A program made the translations under genes and the position numbers. The notes beneath the pieces were generated by a model. It made no database searches. It saw only the letters and a list, made by a program, of their open reading frames with translations, and was not told the DNA's origin. Below, in pieces: positions 14,367 to 22,898 of a DNA stretch of 41,965 bases; the first letter of the stretch is position 1; each line of letters opens with the position of its first letter. The stretch lies in IMG/VR virus record IMGVR_UViG_3300029955_000060, positions 1 through 41,965 of that record. One strand, written 5' to 3'. Source of the stretch: a virus.

Positions 14367-16149
14367 CGACAAGACGAGTCTGGGGCTGCGGCTGTTCAAG
14401 CGGGCGGACAAGCTGCGCGAGAAGCGCTCAAGCGTCATGGACCCGCAGTGGCAGCAAATCAGCCAATACTTCTGGCCGGATGTGTCGGACATCAACACCG
14501 AGAAAACCGAGTCAACCGAGAACTGGTTCGACCGGATCTACGACACGGCGCCGGTTCGCGCCGGGCAGACATGCTCGGTTGGCGTTCGCAACTGGGTGAC
14601 GCCTTCCACCGAGCCATGGCTTGATTTGTCGCCGCCCTACAACCTGATGAAGCAGGCGGCCAAGTCGCAGAACCCGAGGCTGGAGCGTATCAGCAAGCCC
14701 GCGAGCGACCCCGTAGACGACCAGGGGCAGGACGACGCCACGCGCTGGACGGCTGACGCGGGTAGCCAGATCCTCAACTGGCTGAGCGAGTCGAACTTCT
14801 ACTCGGTCGTCCAGACGTACAACCGGAGCGCGTGCACGTTTGGCACGGGGCTCATGTTCATGGAGGAGGGCAAGGCGGCGACGTACAACTTCGAGCAGTT
14901 CAAGATCGGCACCTACGTCATATCCGAGAACGAGGAGAAGGTCGTGGATACGGTTTTCCGGTGGTTCAAGTTGACGGTGAGGCAGGCCGAGCAGCGGTTC
15001 GGTGAGGAGGAGCTTCCGCCCAAGATGAAGAAGGCGCTCAAGAGCCAGAAGTACGACGAGGAGTACAAGTTCATCCACTGCGTCTACCCGAACGCCGACA
15101 TGCGGAAGGGATCGGTGGGCGACGAGGGCATGGCCTTTAAGAGCGTCTATCTGGCCGAGGACGAGAAGAAGATCGTCATGGAGGGCGGCTACGAGGAGAT
15201 GCCTTACTTCTGCCTGCGCTGGTCGCGCTGGGGCAGCGAGAACTACGTCTGGGGCTGCTCGCCCGGTTTCGAGGTGCTGGCCGAGGCGCGGCAGATCAAC
15301 TACGTGACGCAGTACAATGACGCGCTCGTGGAGCTTAAGGCCTTCCCGCGCGTGTTCGTGCCGGACTCGGTTGACGGCAACGTGGAGATGGCCTCTGGCG
15401 CGGTCACTATACTGAAGGCCGACGACATGGCGCGCGGCGTCGAGCCCAAGGAATGGCTCACGGGGGGCGACACGCAGGAGATCGCCCTCATGCTGGAGCG
15501 TAAGGAGAAGGCGATCAATTCGGCCTTCTTCGTGGACATCTTCAAGGCCCTCGGCCAGTTGGAGGACAAAATTACCCAATCTACCTACGGTGCAATTGCC
15601 CTACTCCAAGGGGAGAAATTGGACCAATTCACCGGCACCTTTGACCAGTACCGGACCGAACTGATTAACCCGCTCGTGCGGCGTGCGATCGGTATCGCGT
15701 ACCGGAACGGCCTGTTGAAAGACCCGCCGCAGTCGCTCATGGTGAAGGGCAACGACCCGAAGGCCGAGCCCGAGCTGGCATCGCCCAAGATCACGATCAA
15801 GAGCCGGGTGACGCTGGCCCTGTCGCAGGCGAAGATCGTCGGCACCGAAAAGACGCTTCAGATGCTCGCGCCCTTGATGGAGCAGCGCCCGGAGATCGGA
15901 GACAATTTCAACTGGAACCAGCTCTCGCGGAACGTGGGGCGCGGAAACGGCATGGCCGAGAATGACTTCCTGCCGCTTAAGACCGTGCTCGAAAAGCAGG
16001 AGCAGCGCGTCAAGATGCAGAAGCAGGAGATGGCGCTAAAGGCGGCAGAGATCGCCGCCAAGAGCGCGGGCGCGATGGGCAAGGCGCCGCCACAGTTTCA
16101 ACAGAAGGCCGGCGACATGCTAGACAGCGCCGCACAACCAGCAGCTTAA
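14359..16149 (+). CDS. Portal protein (head-tail connector), T7/BPP-1 type
   Basis: 596 residues, start GTG, the only start that keeps the family-typical N-terminus (RLFKRADKLREKRSSVMDPQ). WQQISQYFWPDVSDIN, SVGVRNWVTPSTEPWLDL and the later EDKITQSTYGAIALLQ are consistent with the podovirus head-tail connector family. Twelve copies would form the ring at one capsid vertex, hold the packaging motor during filling and then the tail. The C-terminal part is a long Gln/Lys/Ala-rich helix (about 530-590), as expected for the portal barrel region. Confidence 0.85.
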   Translation: MADDKTSLGLRLFKRADKLREKRSSVMDPQWQQISQYFWPDVSDINTEKTESTENWFDRIYDTAPVRAGQTCSVGVRNWVTPSTEPWLDLSPPYNLMKQAAKSQNPRLERISKPASDPVDDQGQDDATRWTADAGSQILNWLSESNFYSVVQTYNRSACTFGTGLMFMEEGKAATYNFEQFKIGTYVISENEEKVVDTVFRWFKLTVRQAEQRFGEEELPPKMKKALKSQKYDEEYKFIHCVYPNADMRKGSVGDEGMAFKSVYLAEDEKKIVMEGGYEEMPYFCLRWSRWGSENYVWGCSPGFEVLAEARQINYVTQYNDALVELKAFPRVFVPDSVDGNVEMASGAVTILKADDMARGVEPKEWLTGGDTQEIALMLERKEKAINSAFFVDIFKALGQLEDKITQSTYGAIALLQGEKLDQFTGTFDQYRTELINPLVRRAIGIAYRNGLLKDPPQSLMVKGNDPKAEPELASPKITIKSRVTLALSQAKIVGTEKTLQMLAPLMEQRPEIGDNFNWNQLSRNVGRGNGMAENDFLPLKTVLEKQEQRVKMQKQEMALKAAEIAAKSAGAMGKAPPQFQQKAGDMLDSAAQPAA

Positions 16150-16161
16150 CCCACATACACC

Positions 16162-16551
16162 ATGGCAAACGTAGCACCACGCACACCCCTTCAAGCGACT
16201 TCCGGCGTCACGCCCCTGGCCTCCGCGTCACCCGTGCAGGTGTTCGCAGCACAGAGCATCGCCGCCCTCGGCGTCAACCCGACCGTGAGCAACACGGGTG
16301 CCGAGCCCCGGCCCCTGCGCATCTACGTGACGGACATCATCCTGACGAACAGCGCGGCCACGGCTGCGGTCGTATCTATCCTTGACGGCGCCACGGTGAT
16401 CTGGGCATGCAACGTCTCGGCCACGAGCGGATGGATCGACTGGAACGCCTCCACCGGTATACGCGGAACCCCGAACACGGCGCTCAGCATCCAGTCGTCC
16501 TCGGCGTCCGCCAACATAAACTGGGTGGTGACGGGGTACGCCGCGCAGTAA
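16162..16551 (+). CDS. Small beta-rich head protein
   Basis: 129 residues, Ala/Ser/Thr-rich with alternating hydrophobics (IYVTDIILTNSAATAAVVSI, then INWVVTGYAAQ), a beta-sandwich-like pattern. It could be a decoration or head-completion protein. No Shine-Dalgarno sequence; the leader is A/C-rich (cccacatacacc). Not recognised. Confidence 0.6.
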   Translation: MANVAPRTPLQATSGVTPLASASPVQVFAAQSIAALGVNPTVSNTGAEPRPLRIYVTDIILTNSAATAAVVSILDGATVIWACNVSATSGWIDWNASTGIRGTPNTALSIQSSSASANINWVVTGYAAQ

Positions 16552-16557
16552 ACTCCG

Positions 16558-16872
16558 ATGGCTGAATCCAACCAGCCCGCGGAGACGACGGCGCAGCGTT
16601 TGGCGAAGGCCTACCTGCAGGTGTTTGGTGCAGGGGACCGCGAGCGCAGCGCAGACCAGCGCCTCGTCTGGCGCGACATTGAATCCTTCTGCCACGCCTA
16701 CCGCTTGAACCCCGAGGTACTGACGGACGGCGAGTATAGTGCAAACAATATGCTTGTCAACGAGGGCAGGCGTTCCTACTGGTTGCGCGCGAGGGGGCAA
16801 ATCCTCGTGGCGACCGAGCCACCCGCCCCGCCTTTGACAGTCTCACGAAAGCGAAAGTCAGCGAAACCATAA
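16558..16872 (+). CDS. Bbp19-like small phage protein
   Basis: 104 residues. The segment LAKAYLQVFGAGDRERSADQ then RLVWRDIESFCHAYRLN resembles the short helical domain of Bordetella phage Bbp19-like proteins ('a~vF.t~~G~~vl~dL~~fc'). A basic tail (SRKRKSAKP) closes it. These proteins sit among head genes; exact function unknown. Confidence 0.55.
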   Translation: MAESNQPAETTAQRLAKAYLQVFGAGDRERSADQRLVWRDIESFCHAYRLNPEVLTDGEYSANNMLVNEGRRSYWLRARGQILVATEPPAPPLTVSRKRKSAKP

Positions 16873-16878
16873 TCCAAC

Positions 16879-17601
16879 ATGGCTGAGAAGAACACCGAAC
16901 TGGACATCAACGATAAGCACCAGCTTATCCTGCTTCACGGCGTCAACAAGGGGCGGCAGACCATCCTTGCGCGGCTGGACCCGCCCGGCGGCTACACGAC
17001 GATCTACTGGGTGAACCGCGACCTGCGCGACACCTACCACAAGAGCGTGACGGCGTTCCTGCCGACGCAGAACATCCACGTCTCGACCTTCCTGATCGAG
17101 GGGCAGAAACCCGACGTGATCCCGGCGAAGGCCCCGCCCCGTCCCAAGCAGCACAAGATGCAGGGCGACCTGACTCCCGACGAGCTTGACTGGGTGTACA
17201 AGTGGGCTCCGGTCGAGTTTGAGAACCGCATGGGGGTTAAGCTCCGCGAATTGAAGGCGGGCGAGGACGCCCCGAAGGATACGCGCGACCTCTGGGTGCG
17301 CGACAACGTGGTGCGCATCCACAACCAGCCCATCAAGGCGACCCACGGCGGCGAGTACCTGTCGGTCAAGTTCACGGCTGAGAACCAGATCATCGCCCGG
17401 CGAGCCTCGCACCTCACCTTCACCGAGAAGGAAATCTACCGGAGCGAGATCGACCCGGCGACCGGCGACACGGTCCAGGTCATGGCCGAGCCGTACAAGG
17501 ACATTTACTCACCCGAGGCGCTGGAGCAGATGGAGAAGAACGACAAGATCAAGGTCTTGTGGAAGCGCCCCGGCACGGCTTCAGCGGGATCGGTATTCTA
17601 A
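16879..17601 (+). CDS. Hypothetical protein upstream of scaffold
   Basis: 240 residues, mixed alpha/beta, fairly charged; recognisable landmarks are GGYTTIYWVNRDLRDTYHKS and KEIYRSEIDPATGD. No family was identified. It is preceded by TAATCCAAC rather than a Shine-Dalgarno sequence. The place between portal and scaffold suggests a head-assembly or virion role. Confidence 0.6.
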   Translation: MAEKNTELDINDKHQLILLHGVNKGRQTILARLDPPGGYTTIYWVNRDLRDTYHKSVTAFLPTQNIHVSTFLIEGQKPDVIPAKAPPRPKQHKMQGDLTPDELDWVYKWAPVEFENRMGVKLRELKAGEDAPKDTRDLWVRDNVVRIHNQPIKATHGGEYLSVKFTAENQIIARRASHLTFTEKEIYRSEIDPATGDTVQVMAEPYKDIYSPEALEQMEKNDKIKVLWKRPGTASAGSVF

Positions 17602-17805
17602 ATGTGGAAGCTGCTCAAGGTCACTGAGGTTAGGGACGGCAAGGCGACAGTGACCGAGCACGCGAAACCCGAACCCAAATCCAACAATGCCAGACGCACC
17701 ATCAGCGCCAGCGAGTCTCGACCCAAATGCCCCGCCCCCAGCAAGCCCGACCCCAGATTCAGGAAATACGGGCCCGGGGGCAGGGCCTCCCCCTTCACCG
17801 ACTAG
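17602..17805 (+). CDS. Possible small overlapping gene before scaffold
   Basis: 67 residues, beginning with ATG immediately after the previous stop. The first 28 residues (MWKLLKVTEVRDGKATVTEH...) lie in otherwise unassigned DNA and look protein-like. The remaining part overlaps the scaffold gene in another frame and is Pro/Arg/Ser-rich. It may be a real short gene or only a translational lead-in. Confidence 0.4.
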   Translation: MWKLLKVTEVRDGKATVTEHAKPEPKSNNARRTISASESRPKCPAPSKPDPRFRKYGPGGRASPFTD

Positions 17806-18685
17806 CGAGTATTGGGGCAAGGGCATCCTGAAGGAGGACGGCAGCTTTGACCACACGCGCTGGGACAAGGCTCCCGACGACATCAAGGATGTCGCCAAGG
17901 ACTTCAGCAAGTTCAAGAACTGGGATGAGGCCGCCAAGGCGTGGAAGGGCAAAAACGAGCTTCTAGGGCGCAAGGGCATCGCGGAGCCACTTCCGCCCAA
18001 TGCGACCCCCGAACAGCGCGCAGAGCACCTAGCTTTGGTCAGGAAGGCCCTTGGGGCGCCCGACAAGCCCGAGGGCTATACCTTTGAGTGGCCGAAGGAG
18101 ATCCCCGAGGCCATGCGGGATGTTAAGTCCGTAACCGAGTTTGCCAAGATCGCCCACGAGGAGGGCATCTCGCCGGCCGCCTTCCAGAAGGCCGTGAGCC
18201 TAGAGATCGCCCGCCAGAGCGAGGCCGCCAAGGCCAACGAGGCCAGCATCAAGGCCATGTGGGACGGTCAGGACAAGCTGATCCGCGAGTTTGCGGCCAA
18301 GGAGGGGATGGACTTTGGGGCGGCCAAGACCCTCGCCGAGAAGGCGGGCATGAAGTGGGGCGTGGACAAGGATTCGCCCCTCATGCAGAACGCGACGGTT
18401 TTTGCGCTCCTAACGCGCCTCGGAAAGGCCGGGGGCGAGGCCGGGCTCATCAAGGGCGACACGACCGACGACAACCTGGCCGCCCACACGCCCGAGACGG
18501 CCCAGAAGGCCCTTGAGAAGATCCGCGACGACAAGACGAACGCCGACTGGTTCGCCTACTGGAACCGCGACCCCGAGAACCCGTCCAAGGAGAAGGCGCA
18601 CCCGAGGCATGACGAGGTGGTCGCCAAGGCTAAGAAGCTCTCGGCGCTTGCCAATGCCAACAGGCCAATGAGGACCGGACGATGA
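17687..18685 (+). CDS. Scaffold-like protein
   Basis: 332 residues. A Pro/Ser/Ala-rich disordered N-terminus (about 1-40) precedes an acidic helical body with SEYWGKGILKEDGSFDHTRW, KDFSKFKNWDEAAKAWKGKN and EGYTFEWPKEIPEAM. The motif '..W....pddi~dva..f..f~~~d~~aKa~~g' recurs in podovirus scaffolding proteins. The end is basic (RPMRTGR), as is common for the capsid-binding tail of scaffolds. It would direct procapsid assembly. The expected next gene, major capsid, is unusually far away (25093). Confidence 0.7.
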   Translation: MPDAPSAPASLDPNAPPPASPTPDSGNTGPGAGPPPSPTSEYWGKGILKEDGSFDHTRWDKAPDDIKDVAKDFSKFKNWDEAAKAWKGKNELLGRKGIAEPLPPNATPEQRAEHLALVRKALGAPDKPEGYTFEWPKEIPEAMRDVKSVTEFAKIAHEEGISPAAFQKAVSLEIARQSEAAKANEASIKAMWDGQDKLIREFAAKEGMDFGAAKTLAEKAGMKWGVDKDSPLMQNATVFALLTRLGKAGGEAGLIKGDTTDDNLAAHTPETAQKALEKIRDDKTNADWFAYWNRDPENPSKEKAHPRHDEVVAKAKKLSALANANRPMRTGR

Positions 18686-18858
18686 CAAAGCCAAAGAAAG
18701 AGACAGTGATCGGCAGCCTCACTAGGCATGTAGGGTTTATCAAGGGAGACGTTACCGACCTGCAAAAGCGCGTGCAATACTTGGAGCAGATAATCCTGAA
18801 CCTGCCTAAGCCCGAGCCAAAGAAACGCAGCTTTTGGAATCGCTGGACTTGGCTATGA
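18682..18858 (+). CDS. Small coiled-coil protein, 58 residues
   Basis: Reads MTKPKKETVIGSLTRHVGFI and continues with DLQKRVQYLEQIILNLPKP to FWNRWTWL. A short leucine-zipper-like helix lies at about 25-40, and the end is Trp-rich. ATGA overlaps join it to the scaffold gene and to the next gene. Not recognised. Confidence 0.6.
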   Translation: MTKPKKETVIGSLTRHVGFIKGDVTDLQKRVQYLEQIILNLPKPEPKKRSFWNRWTWL

Positions 18859-19286
18859 GCGACGAGCACCTTTGGCGCGAAATGAAGGAGCAGGAGATGG
18901 CGGACGATGCCCGCTACCGGCAGAACCTTGCGCCTCAGCAGATCGGCAAACTGAAGGAGAAGCCGATCGACTACAACGCCGCCATGAAGCGGTTCGAGCA
19001 GGACTTTAAGCCCGTGTTCGAGCGGCGCGAGCGGGCGCGCACCTCGAAGGCCTACCGCCTGTTTTTGAAGGCCACCGGCCAGTGGACCGACATGGACGCC
19101 GCCGAGGCGATCAACCCCACGAAGGGGCTTGTCCCTGACGGCCTGACACCCGAGCAGCTCGCCAAGGAGATCCAGCAGAACCCGGAGGCCTACAAGCATC
19201 TGGCTAAGGCGGCACCGCGCGTCACGCCCGTCACCGCCGAGCACCGCACCATAACCCCCAAGTGGGATAAGGACGAAGGCAAATGA
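18855..19286 (+). CDS. Hypothetical helical protein between scaffold and GroES-like gene
   Basis: 143 residues from the ATG overlapping the previous TGA; a TTG start at 18834 would lie inside the preceding gene. Charged and helical (MSDEHLWREMKEQEMADDAR, AYRLFLKATGQWTDMDAAEA). No family was recognised. ATGA-coupled to the co-chaperonin gene, so both are expressed together. Confidence 0.6.
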   Translation: MSDEHLWREMKEQEMADDARYRQNLAPQQIGKLKEKPIDYNAAMKRFEQDFKPVFERRERARTSKAYRLFLKATGQWTDMDAAEAINPTKGLVPDGLTPEQLAKEIQQNPEAYKHLAKAAPRVTPVTAEHRTITPKWDKDEGK

Positions 19287-19561
19287 ACCACCCCCAAGCC
19301 CTAGGACAGTACATCTTCTGCATCAAGGACGCACCCAAGGAGTGCATGGAGGGCGGCATCCTGATCCCCGAGTCTTTGGAGCGCACACCCCGTTTCGGTC
19401 CATCAGTCCTTGCGACGGTGGTAAGCGTGGGGGCGCGTTGCACCGTGCTCAAGGCGGGGGACCGGATTTGCCTTAAAGACATCGCAGGAGACGACCTGAT
19501 CTACAATGATAACACCTACACAAGACTCAGAGAACGCGACATCATCGGAACCGTCAGTTGA
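19283..19561 (+). CDS. GroES-like co-chaperonin
   Basis: 92 residues, the normal length of GroES/Cpn10. GQYIFCIKDAPKECMEGGIL then IPES corresponds to the mobile-loop region ('GGIvlP'). VLATVVSVGARC and VLKAGDRICLKDIAGDDLIY match the 'G.VvaVG.G' and 'vkvGDrVl...y.G.ei.~' strands, and TYTRLRERDIIGTVS the final 'yl.~re.Dila.v' strand. It probably caps the host GroEL to fold a phage protein, as T4 gp31 does for its capsid protein. Placed in the head operon by ATGA coupling, which supports a role in capsid maturation. Confidence 0.8.
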   Translation: MNHPQALGQYIFCIKDAPKECMEGGILIPESLERTPRFGPSVLATVVSVGARCTVLKAGDRICLKDIAGDDLIYNDNTYTRLRERDIIGTVS

Positions 19562-20270
19562 GACCAAGACCAAGATCGGCGTGTTGGTCGCAACACCGAT
19601 GCGGTCGTTCTCGGGCTTCCACCCGCAGCACGAGGCGTTCCTAGCCGAGCTTGCCCGCCTATCCGAGGACCCCGACTGCCCGTATGAGTTCTGGCAGGCC
19701 GTGGTCGAGGGGGGCCGCACATGGGGGCGCTGCCGCATGGTGTCGAACATGAGGAAGCTGCGCCTGCAGTACCCCAACCTGAAGTGGCTGTACTGGCACG
19801 ACGACGACGTTGAGCAGACGGCAGAGGGCCTCTTGAAGCTCCTCTCCTACAAGCTGCCCGTCGTGGGCGCCATGTACGCCACCAAGGAGAAGGACTGCCA
19901 CTGGTGCGCCAACTTCCTGCACGAGGTGAAGCTCCAGCCAAACGGCCTACTGCAGGTCTACGAGCTGGCGGTCGGGGCGCTGCTCACCCACTACGAGGTG
20001 TACGAGAAGATTGAGGAGCGGTTCGCCGCGATCCTCTACACGGACAGGAACACGGGCGAGCGGCACCAGGGCTTCTTTCAGGAGGTCGTCATCGAGCGCG
20101 TCCCGTATTCGGAGGACTACTTCTTCTGCTACCTGATGCGCAACACAGGCATTGGCATCTTCGCCGACACGAACATGAAGCTGCGCCACCGCGGGGCGGA
20201 CGGCACGCTCTGGCCCGAGGAGTGGCCGCCTATACCGATCGACGAGGTGCACGAGGTTGCAACCGACTAG
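19506..20270 (+). CDS. GT-A-type glycosyltransferase-like protein 1
   Basis: 254 residues. WLYWHDDDVE (Asp99-Asp101) is a DXD-like metal- and sugar-nucleotide-binding motif after a Rossmann-like first half (IGVLVATPMRSFSGF). HWCANFLHE and SEDYFFCYLMRNTGI fit the acceptor half of GT-A enzymes; HRGADGTLWPEEW follows the expected late His. It overlaps the GroES-like gene by 56 bases; a later start at 19599 (MRSFSG) would remove part of the first strand, so the early one is kept. First gene of the glycan cassette. Confidence 0.7.
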   Translation: MITPTQDSENATSSEPSVETKTKIGVLVATPMRSFSGFHPQHEAFLAELARLSEDPDCPYEFWQAVVEGGRTWGRCRMVSNMRKLRLQYPNLKWLYWHDDDVEQTAEGLLKLLSYKLPVVGAMYATKEKDCHWCANFLHEVKLQPNGLLQVYELAVGALLTHYEVYEKIEERFAAILYTDRNTGERHQGFFQEVVIERVPYSEDYFFCYLMRNTGIGIFADTNMKLRHRGADGTLWPEEWPPIPIDEVHEVATD

Positions 20271-20271
20271 C

Positions 20272-20940
20272 ATGAAGCTGACGGCAATAACCTGCACGAC
20301 GCCTGCGCGAGCCGAGGCCCTTGAACTCTGCAAGGGATACGTCGCCCGCCAGACGCGCCAGCCGGACCAGTGGCTCATCCTTGACGGACCGGAGCTCATG
20401 CAAAACAAGCTGGCCGACGCGATCAGCGGCGGGAAGGTCGAGGGCGACTACATCGTGTTCGCCGAGGATGACGATTGGTTTAGCCCTCATTGGTTCAAGT
20501 GGTGCGAGGATCGTCTGGCGCGAGGATTCGACATGGTTGGGCAGGGTAACGCGCTGTACTATAACGTCGCTCACAGGTGGTGGTCCCACTGCGGCAACGT
20601 GCGCCATGCGTCCCTTTGCCAGACGGCGATCAGGAAGCGCCTCTTGGAGCACACGTATCGCATCATTGAGGACTTTGGATGCCCGTGGATCGACGTGCAG
20701 CTCTGGAACATCGAGTGCAACAAGTACCTGCATCTGCCGACGGAGAAGGAAATGCTGCTGATTGGCATCAAGGGCCTGTGCAGCGGCTACAGCCGCGAGC
20801 ACCGGCAGGTGGCGGGCGACCTGAACAAATTGGACTACGACCAGTCCAAGCTGCGCGAGTTGATCGGGGACGATGCCGCGCACTATGCCAAGTTCTTCCA
20901 CGGCGAGGAGGAGCTGCTACGGCTGGCCGGTGCTTTATGA
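20272..20940 (+). CDS. GT-A-type glycosyltransferase-like protein 2
   Basis: 222 residues from the ATG right after the previous stop; the in-frame ATG at 20257 would overlap the upstream gene. MKLTAITCTTPARAEALELC is the GT2-like opening strand and helix. QPDQWLILDGP and YIVFAEDDDWF (Asp66-Asp68) give the DXD-type motif often seen as 'fDDDDwy'. It probably transfers a sugar from a nucleotide donor; acceptor unknown. Confidence 0.75.
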   Translation: MKLTAITCTTPARAEALELCKGYVARQTRQPDQWLILDGPELMQNKLADAISGGKVEGDYIVFAEDDDWFSPHWFKWCEDRLARGFDMVGQGNALYYNVAHRWWSHCGNVRHASLCQTAIRKRLLEHTYRIIEDFGCPWIDVQLWNIECNKYLHLPTEKEMLLIGIKGLCSGYSREHRQVAGDLNKLDYDQSKLRELIGDDAAHYAKFFHGEEELLRLAGAL

Positions 20941-21665
20941 ACCTATGCGTTATAGGGCAGGGGGTGCTTGCCGCGACGACCAAGGAGGCGTGCGCGAAGG
21001 TGGGGCATACGCTGCAACCGATAGCTCACAAGGGGCTAGAGGTGCTCTGGGTGTGCTACGATACGCCGGTCACGGACAAGGGTGACGCCGACTACGAGTG
21101 GGTCATCAACCGGATGCAGGAGGAGTTCCAGAACCTTGAGGTTGACCCGGTGATCCTGATCTCCTCCCAGCTTCCGGTCCTGACGACGTTTCGGATGCGC
21201 GAGCGGTTCCCGCTTCGCTTCTTTGCGTGCAGCCCCGAGAACATCCGGGTCGCCTCTGCACTTCCCGACTTCATGCACCAGTCGCGCATCGTGGTCGGCA
21301 GGCCAAATTCCAGTCGGGATTCGATCCTAACCGCTTTGCTTTCCCCGTTCTCGAACGACCTCATGTTCACGAACTGCGAAACCGCCGAGATGGTAAAGCA
21401 CGCGCTCAACTGCTGGCTTGGCATGAACATCGCCTTCATCAACGAGATAGCTCGGGTATGCGACTACGTTAAGGCCGACGCCGAGACGGTCGCCGATGCG
21501 CTCTTAAAGGAGCGGCGCGTGGGGCCATCTGCCCCCCTGCGTCCGGGCAAACCCTTTGGCGGCGGGCACCTCATGCGCGACATCAAGCACCTGGAGTCCA
21601 TCAGCCGTGGCCGGGGCATGGCGCTTCCGATCATAACCCACATCCGCGAATCCAATGAAAGTTGA
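20937..21665 (+). CDS. Shortened UDP-sugar dehydrogenase-like protein lacking the catalytic Cys
   Basis: 242 residues, against over 400 in UDP-glucose/GDP-mannose dehydrogenases. The N-terminal MNLCVIGQGVLAATTKEACA is a reduced Rossmann motif, and the usual 50 or so residues before VCYDTPVTDKGDAD are missing. FACSPENIRVASALPDFM, then RIVVGR, match the family's 'PEFl~eG.a..D...P.RiviG'. AEMVKHALNCWLGMNIAFIN keeps the catalytic Lys (154) and Asn (158). In PFGGGHLMRD the position of the catalytic Cys ('GFGGSCFPKD') is His211. The C-terminal nucleotide-sugar domain is absent. Normal dehydrogenase activity is therefore unlikely. ATGA-coupled to glycosyltransferase 2. Confidence 0.75.
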   Translation: MNLCVIGQGVLAATTKEACAKVGHTLQPIAHKGLEVLWVCYDTPVTDKGDADYEWVINRMQEEFQNLEVDPVILISSQLPVLTTFRMRERFPLRFFACSPENIRVASALPDFMHQSRIVVGRPNSSRDSILTALLSPFSNDLMFTNCETAEMVKHALNCWLGMNIAFINEIARVCDYVKADAETVADALLKERRVGPSAPLRPGKPFGGGHLMRDIKHLESISRGRGMALPIITHIRESNES

Positions 21666-22398
21666 TGTCCACGTTCTGCGCTACGCCGACGACTGGCTGG
21701 TCCCGTACGTCATCCGGCACTACCTGACGTTTGCGGAAAAGGTCGTCATCCACGACGCGGGCGGCGGCGCTCCCATTCCGCTCCAACCGGGAGTCGAGGT
21801 CATCCCATGGGACTGCCCCGAGGTGAACGACCTGCGCTACGCCGAACTGCGCAACAACTGCTGGAAGGGCACGAAGGCTGATTGGGTCGTCGTGTGCGAT
21901 CTGGACGAGCTGCTCTGGTTCCCTGACGGCGCAGAGGCCACTCTGGGCGCCTACGAGAAGATGGGTGCCGCCGTGCCAAAGCCCCACGGGATCGAGATGT
22001 TCAGCGAGACGTACCCGGCCGGCGACGGCCAAATCTTCGACCAGATCAAGATGGGTGCGCCGGACAACAAGTGGTACTCAAAGGCCATCCTGTTCAACCC
22101 GCGCCTCGTGTCCGATATGCGCTATGGACTTGGAAGCCATGAGTGCGACCCGTATCTCCACGATGGAAGGTCATTCCATGTGGGTCCTCGCTGGCCCCAC
22201 GCGAAGCCCCCCTGCTACCTGCTCCACTGCCACCACATCGGGCCAGCCGAGGAAATCGGAGCCAAGTACGACGCGACGATAACGCGCATGTGCAAGGAGA
22301 ACAAGGCGAACCACTGGGGCAACTTGGCTCCGGGTCACATTCATGTTAAGGAAAAGCGCGCCAACATCGTTCCCAACCTCCGTCAAATCATACCGTAA
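21655..22398 (+). CDS. GT2/GT92-like glycosyltransferase protein 3
   Basis: 247 residues. VDVHVLRYADDWLVPYVIRH matches the opening of 'glycosyltransferase family 2' proteins that begin 'l...kdE...l.ewi.~h'. WVVVCDLDELLWF (Asp82-Asp84) is the DXD site, and the late LLHCHHIGPAEEIGAKY is typical of this group ('~~H....s.ee...K'). Overlaps the previous gene by 11 bases. Probably adds a sugar to a cell-surface or phage glycan. Confidence 0.75.
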   Translation: MKVDVHVLRYADDWLVPYVIRHYLTFAEKVVIHDAGGGAPIPLQPGVEVIPWDCPEVNDLRYAELRNNCWKGTKADWVVVCDLDELLWFPDGAEATLGAYEKMGAAVPKPHGIEMFSETYPAGDGQIFDQIKMGAPDNKWYSKAILFNPRLVSDMRYGLGSHECDPYLHDGRSFHVGPRWPHAKPPCYLLHCHHIGPAEEIGAKYDATITRMCKENKANHWGNLAPGHIHVKEKRANIVPNLRQIIP

Positions 22399-22898
22399 TG
22401 GGCTCCGTGCGCTTTGGCATCCCGAGGGAGTTGACGCTCGCCCTAAAGGCGAAGTGGCGGATAGAGGATTTCGTGGAGACAGGAACCCTTGTCGGCCACA
22501 CAGCTGCGTGGGCAGCGGATCACTTCGCTCGGGTCGTAACTGTGGATAATGAAATGGATTCGTATCACAAGATAGCCGGACCCCTCGTAAAGGATCATCC
22601 CAACATTCAGGCATATTGCGATCACTCCCCTTGGTTCCTTGCTGGACTGAGACTCAACTATCAACCAGTGCTCTTTTGGCTGGACGCCCATACCAACGAG
22701 GAATGTCCCGTGCTTGCGGAAATATCCGTAATCAACAAGTCGGGCCAACCCCACGTGATCCTCGTTGACGACGCCCGCCTCTTCGATGCACTGACGGCGT
22801 GGCCCCGCAAGGCCGATGTCATCGCAGCCTTGGAGAACGGCGGCAAACGCACGGTCTGGGAAGTCGAGGACGTTCTTGTAGCCGAGCCATGCCTCTAG
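22398..22898 (+). CDS. Class I methyltransferase-like protein
   Basis: 166 residues. EDFVETGTLVGHTAAWAADH with VVTVDNE is a SAM-binding first half. FWLDAHTNEECPVLAEISVI and HVILVDDARLF are characteristic of a small Rossmann methyltransferase group common in sugar clusters and phages. It is shorter than average and lacks a clear substrate domain. Joined to the previous gene by TAATG, where the stop and start share one base. Confidence 0.65.
   Translation: MGSVRFGIPRELTLALKAKWRIEDFVETGTLVGHTAAWAADHFARVVTVDNEMDSYHKIAGPLVKDHPNIQAYCDHSPWFLAGLRLNYQPVLFWLDAHTNEECPVLAEISVINKSGQPHVILVDDARLFDALTAWPRKADVIAALENGGKRTVWEVEDVLVAEPCL

Noticed and set aside
14512-15579. 355-codon frame on the minus strand across the portal gene
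   Set aside because: Its product is rich in Arg/Leu/Val/His, as expected from reading GC-rich coding DNA backwards, and it lies fully inside a well-supported portal gene.
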